From: Plumapathes pennacea
Lineage: Eukaryota; Cnidaria; Anthozoa; Antipatharia; Myriopathidae
NCBI GenBank assembly: GCA_964036295.1
Contig: OZ038469.1
Location: 12,209,591-12,273,590, forward strand
DNA length: 64,000 bases
Reading direction: 5' to 3'
Part shown: in pieces, positions 61,001-64,000 of the stretch
Position numbering within the stretch: position 1 is the stretch's first letter
How the letters are laid out: every line of letters begins with the position of its first letter
Notes under the pieces: generated by a model
Seen by the model: only the letters and a program-made list of their open reading frames with translations
The model's database searches: none
What the model was told of the DNA's origin: nothing
Translations under genes and position numbers: made by a program

Positions 61001-62832
61001 TCAAAATAGTCCTTCTTTCCAAGGAAATCGGATGGTGCAGAGACTAATATGATACAAAACAATTCAGACGGGAATTCTGCTCAAAGTCACCGACAAATCG
61101 GAAACGTCAAGTTCAATGTAAAGCTGGAACGTTCTCCATTCACCTCCTCTTCTTCGCAGTTTGCCATTGTTATTATATTGTCATTACACAGTCAACATCG
61201 CACGAAAGTTTTGCAAATAGCACTTTAGTCTGTACGAACTTCTTGCTTTACGAATCCCGTAGCTTTTTACATGACATTTTAGCCATGACAAAAGACCCTG
61301 AAATGAAACACATAAACGATGGTCTTGCTGGACGCGAACCATTTATACGAGCACTTCACATCCAACACAAGCCGCGCTCGTATGAATGGGTCAGTTCGCG
61401 TCTTATTTAAGGCGCGTCTTATGTAAGACGCGTCCTATTTTTCTCGTATAAACGGCCCTAATGTATACATCTGCCGTATGTTACAGCCCGCTCCCGCAAT
61501 TGATCTGTACTGCCACTTCATAAATTTCAATGACCCACCTGTGCAAATATTCGTACAATGTCCTTTTAACACTCTCGAAAATAGTCGCTTTACATTTCCT
61601 GGCCGGTTCTTTTTATTTACACGAAAGGCAAGCTCCATACACGACTGTGTATCAAAAGAAACGAACAAACCTGATTTGATTTTTCATAGTTTGTGCAAGA
61701 ACAAACGGGCTCATTTCGACCTGAATCAACAAGTTATGGAGGCACCTTACACCGATATCTCATAGATGGAACTAGAAATGCGGTATTCGCAGACAATGGT
61801 CAGAGATAGTTATGATCTTTGATTCGGCTCATGGTGAAAACATTACTAGAAAAATTGATTAGCACAAAGATAACTATTAACAGGAACTGATGTCACTTTT
61901 CTCCTTATTCCAGGCAAACTAACAAAGCCGGTTCAAGCTACTTTCACATGTGATTCGGAGCTTACGCTATACGTGGATGGAAGATTCGCAGGCTCTAGTA
62001 AAAACTGGCGCCAACCTATCACACACACGTTTCCTATTGGATCGCGACTCGTCGCCGTTCTGTGCCGAGATAGCAGAGATAACAGCGAGGCAGGCATCAT
62101 GGGTAGCTTCCACAATGGCCTGGTGACGGACTCGCAGTGGAGCTGCATACGGTTAGGCAGGAACGAGAAACACTGGCAGCGACTTACGTTTGATGATCAC
62201 TACTGGCCGCTAGCTGTCGAGTACTTTGCCAACGGAGAATATTATGAAAAGATAAAGGGAATCAGTGAACAAGCCTTTTGGATATGGACTGCTTACAAAG
62301 CTACGGACCACGTGGTGGGTTGCAGACGCCTACTCTCTGACAAGGTCCCGTTACGGACACCCAAACAAGGTCAGTTAAAATTAAGAGGTATAGTTTTATT
62401 TAGAGCAACATCTTGTATATTCCGCTTTCTAGGGATGCGACTCTTTTTGAGTACCAACCTGATAATCACCATTGCTAAGCGAAGCATTTCTCGTTTATTA
62501 CTGTTTCTGTTAGTAGTACATTTAAAAATTTTTACATTTTGCAGCAATTTTTAATATGTCCTCCCTCGACTTCAGGAATCTACGTCTCAAGCCTCGAAAA
62601 TGTCAACTTTTCTCTGCACGGTCACGTCGAAGACTTTTTCAAAGTTGTCGACGTTGATCAGTGCGCTCAAGAATGCCGGAAGGATGCAGACTGCCGTTCT
62701 TTTAATTTTCAACACACCGTGACAGGAAAACCAATGAGGGCATGCGAACTGAACAAACTGTCAAGGTACCAAGCACCTCGCCAGTACAGTAGCAGGCCTG
62801 GCTACACGTACTATGATGACGTTTCCGGCTGA
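58061..62832 (+). CDS. Secreted protein with beta-sandwich-like domain and C-terminal PAN/Apple domain (three exons)
   Basis: Exons are 58061-58172, 61914-62369 and 62576-62832, giving 274 residues. Donors are AACG|GTAAGC and CAAG|GTCAGT; acceptors are TTCCAG and CTTCAG. Both introns are phase 1. Exon 1 encodes a signal peptide (hydrophobic core about 19-35, NTILFVAFCLLLSSAIG). An in-frame ATG at 58100 is an equally good start. Exon 2 encodes about 150 residues with TLYVDG, GSFHNGLVTDSQWSC, WPLAVEY and FWIWT. This pattern is common in invertebrate extracellular proteins and recalls galactose-binding-like beta-sandwiches, but I cannot name the family with certainty. Exon 3 is a PAN/Apple module with C219, C223, C229 and C246 (QCAQECRKDADCRSFNFQ) ending at RPGYTYYDD. 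PAN domains bind proteins or carbohydrates, so an extracellular adhesive role is likely. One-module-per-exon phase-1 design fits exon shuffling. Confidence 0.88.
58623..60173. mobile_element. Inner TIR transposon carrying a gene fragment (1551 bp)
   Basis: Ends GGTGGCTCCATAGGGT and ACCCTATGGAGCCACC are exact inverted repeats of 16 bases. The insertion is flanked by an 8-bp target duplication, TTAAATAA (58615-58622 and 60174-60181). That duplication fits the hAT preference nTnnnnAn, though the TIR is not the usual hAT type. Its left two-thirds is homologous to 55983-56900 and includes the broken secreted-protein exon. Confidence 0.85.
59173..59507 (-). pseudogene. Broken secreted-protein exon inside the inner transposon
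   Basis: Homologous to 56484-56816. The start context and MQ.L.FCL..LVL signal-like start, the SATNYA and KAVKTV segments, and the CTGCAG|GTTAGT donor are all preserved. An in-frame stop at about 59321-59319 ends the frame after 62 codons. The ATG-to-donor length is 335 bases rather than 333, so the reading frame also shifts. It is read antisense to the host PAN gene. Confidence 0.7.
62370..62575 (+). other. Intron 2 of the PAN gene
   Basis: A 206-bp phase-1 intron with donor GTCAGT and acceptor CGACTTCAG. It separates the middle domain exon from the PAN exon. Confidence 0.85.
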
Positions 62833-62937
62833 AGATCCGCGAAAGTCTATTCAAAGGATTTCAGTTTAAACTAACATTCGCGCTTTTATAGGCCAGGGTA
62901 AATTTCTTTCGGAAGAAATAATCACTTCTTTGTTCAA

Positions 62938-62943
62938 ATTAAA
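62938..62943 (+). promoter_or_regulatory. Candidate polyadenylation signal of the PAN gene
   Basis: ATTAAA, a common variant signal, lies about 105 bases after the stop codon. No canonical AATAAA is nearer. Confidence 0.3.
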
Positions 62944-63149
62944 CTTTACAACTACAAAAACAAGTGAACTTCACTCGTGAACAATCAAAATTCAAGTATC
63001 ATTCAAGAGTCTCATTTCACACTGCATTACTGTAAAAGCAGGTTGACGTATTGGCCATAAAATGTGATTAACACGGATTCCTTTTGCTTAGAAAGAGAAG
63101 GAAAGGTGGAATAAGGCATGAACAAATGATTCCCAAATGACCCAAGCAT

Positions 63150-63660
63150 CTGTGATGGCATCACACTACAAACAAGACGCTAAAACTAGGATCACAACAG
63201 ATGCATCCAATGTTGGTCTCGGCATCAACAAGATGATGTACTCTACAGACCAATCTACTATGCCAGGCGAAAACTCAACAACGTCGAGGACAGATATTCC
63301 CAGTTTGAAAGGGAGACGTTAGGATCAGATGGGCCTGTCAGAATGGAAGCCATGTGGCTCAGAACACACGGACTATCAGAGACAGTGCGCAGCAAAATTG
63401 GGTCACTTTCAATCGCTTCCAAGGAATTTGCCGAAGGTTTCTTTGATTACCTTGGAATTGACCACAAGAAAGGTGTACCATACCGGCCCCAAGGGGGATG
63501 CTAAACAGTGCAAAATGAGACCTTTCTCAAGATGGTCGGAATAGCCAATCTGGATTGAAAGGTTTGGAAAGACTCCCTCCACAACTTCCTGCTCCAGTAA
63601 AGGACAACACCTCAAACCTTGTATCGCCAATCGAGCTACTAACGCCGTAAGTGCCGAGTG
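63150..63660 (+). pseudogene. Degenerate Ty3/gypsy retrotransposon pol fragment
   Basis: Frame segments read TRITTDASNVGLG (RNase H-type DAS motif), then in a shifted frame YARRKLNNVEDRYSQFE (RNase H segment). Next comes EFAEGFFDYLGIDHKK..PYRPQ (integrase core) and WKDSLHNFLLQ (integrase C-side). Frameshifts and stop codons break it, and much of the RNase H-integrase linker is missing. No LTRs are visible in the window. It is a dead remnant about 320 bases after the PAN gene stop codon. Confidence 0.8.
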
Positions 63661-63799
63661 ACCAAGCCACAGAGGTGCAATGGCAGCAATTCCTCAGGGA
63701 GAGGGACGCCCGTGCAAAGCTACGATAGCCTAGCGCCGCTAGTCTCTCCTTGATAGTCCCCTTTTAACAGGCTAGTCGACAGTTGATTTGTAGATTTGA

Positions 63800-63822
63800 C
63801 CCCCCCCCCCCCCCCCCCCCCC
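63800..63822. repeat. Poly-C tract
   Basis: About 23 consecutive C residues near the right edge of the window, downstream of the retrotransposon remnant. Confidence 0.95.
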
Positions 63823-64000
63823 AACTTGTCCGTGTGTGGTCTCCAACACCTTGCTTCAGTATTTGCTTTTCAAGTTGGCTTTTTAATCGTTTTGTTTGTA
63901 AAGTTTGTTTTTAACCAACAAAACATTGTTCTCTGCGTGGTTACACTAAGCTCGCAAGCATGCTCATGAAGACAGAACACACGCCTCCCCCAGTGTACGT
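63823..64000. other. Window edge, nothing recognised
   Basis: T-rich sequence following the poly-C tract, which may belong to the same retroelement debris. No feature is supportable. Confidence 0.3.

Larger units (their letters stand above)
58583..61458. mobile_element. Outer TIR DNA transposon, non-autonomous
   Basis: Terminal inverted repeats begin GGGCCGTTTATACGAGA at the left (58583) and end with the reverse complement at 61458. They extend about 40 bases through GACGCGTCTTA. TA flanks both ends (58581-58582 and 61459-61460). Subterminal GCGTCTTATTTAAG-type repeats recur near 60180-60300 and 61395-61435. No transposase-like frame is present. The element was interrupted by the inner transposon. 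The TA duplication fits the Tc1/mariner group or similar, but superfamily is not proven. Confidence 0.85.
58173..61913 (+). other. Intron 1 of the PAN gene
   Basis: A 3741-bp phase-1 intron. About 77% of it is the nested transposon pair at 58583-61458. An AAAT tetramer run lies at about 58297-58320. Confidence 0.8.

Noticed and set aside
61478-61765. 95-codon plus-strand frame just after the outer transposon
   Set aside because: It lies inside intron 1 of the PAN gene, has no domain, and an opposed frame covers the same DNA.
1-64000. CRISPR arrays, operons, rRNA or integron-type features
   Set aside because: The spliced genes and animal domain families show eukaryotic nuclear DNA. The tandem repeats lack regular repeat-spacer structure.

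Overview
The window is animal nuclear DNA. Coding exons are split by GT-AG introns, the non-coding DNA is AT-rich, and there are many diverged repeats, foldback elements and microsatellites. The best fit is an anthozoan cnidarian, probably a stony coral. This rests on two DMA-type DMRT genes, a short secreted PAN/Apple protein of a kind common in corals and anemones, and TIR repeats of a style I associate with cnidarians. The species cannot be named from this sequence alone. Only three genes can be modelled with confidence, and coding density is very low.

Left part (1-18.4 kb): two tandem DMRT transcription-factor genes, both on the minus strand. The downstream one (1751-4984) has a DM-domain exon and a DMA exon separated by a 2.1 kb intron. 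The upstream one (8632-18302) has the same two-exon plan with an 8.35 kb intron. In both genes the single intron is phase 1 and lies between the DM and DMA domains, so they are almost certainly old tandem duplicates. The intergenic DNA and the large intron hold an (AAT)n tract, a perfect 97-bp tandem repeat, a diverged ~320-bp duplication and a dispersed repeat.

Middle part (18.4-58 kb): I find no convincing gene in nearly 40 kb. It holds diverged direct duplications (24.7/25.6 kb, 47.0/47.6 kb), several inverted-repeat elements (18.7, 30.7-31.1, 49.0, 49.8 kb), a decayed repeat array at 50.4-55.4 kb, and a CpG-rich segment near 51.5 kb with a canonical PBX/PREP site. It may be regulatory territory for the DMRT genes, but that is inference.

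Right part (56-64 kb): a three-exon plus-strand gene (58061-62832) encodes a 274-residue secreted protein with a beta-sandwich-like domain and a C-terminal PAN/Apple domain. Its first intron holds a nested pair of TIR transposons. The outer one (58583-61458, TA target duplication) was interrupted by an inner one (58623-60173, 8-bp target duplication). The inner element carries a broken copy of a secreted-protein exon. A second, less decayed copy of that unit lies just upstream of the gene at about 55983-56900. A degenerate Ty3/gypsy pol fragment follows at 63.1-63.7 kb.

The DMRT pair probably acts as nuclear regulators of development. The PAN gene is unrelated and merely adjacent.
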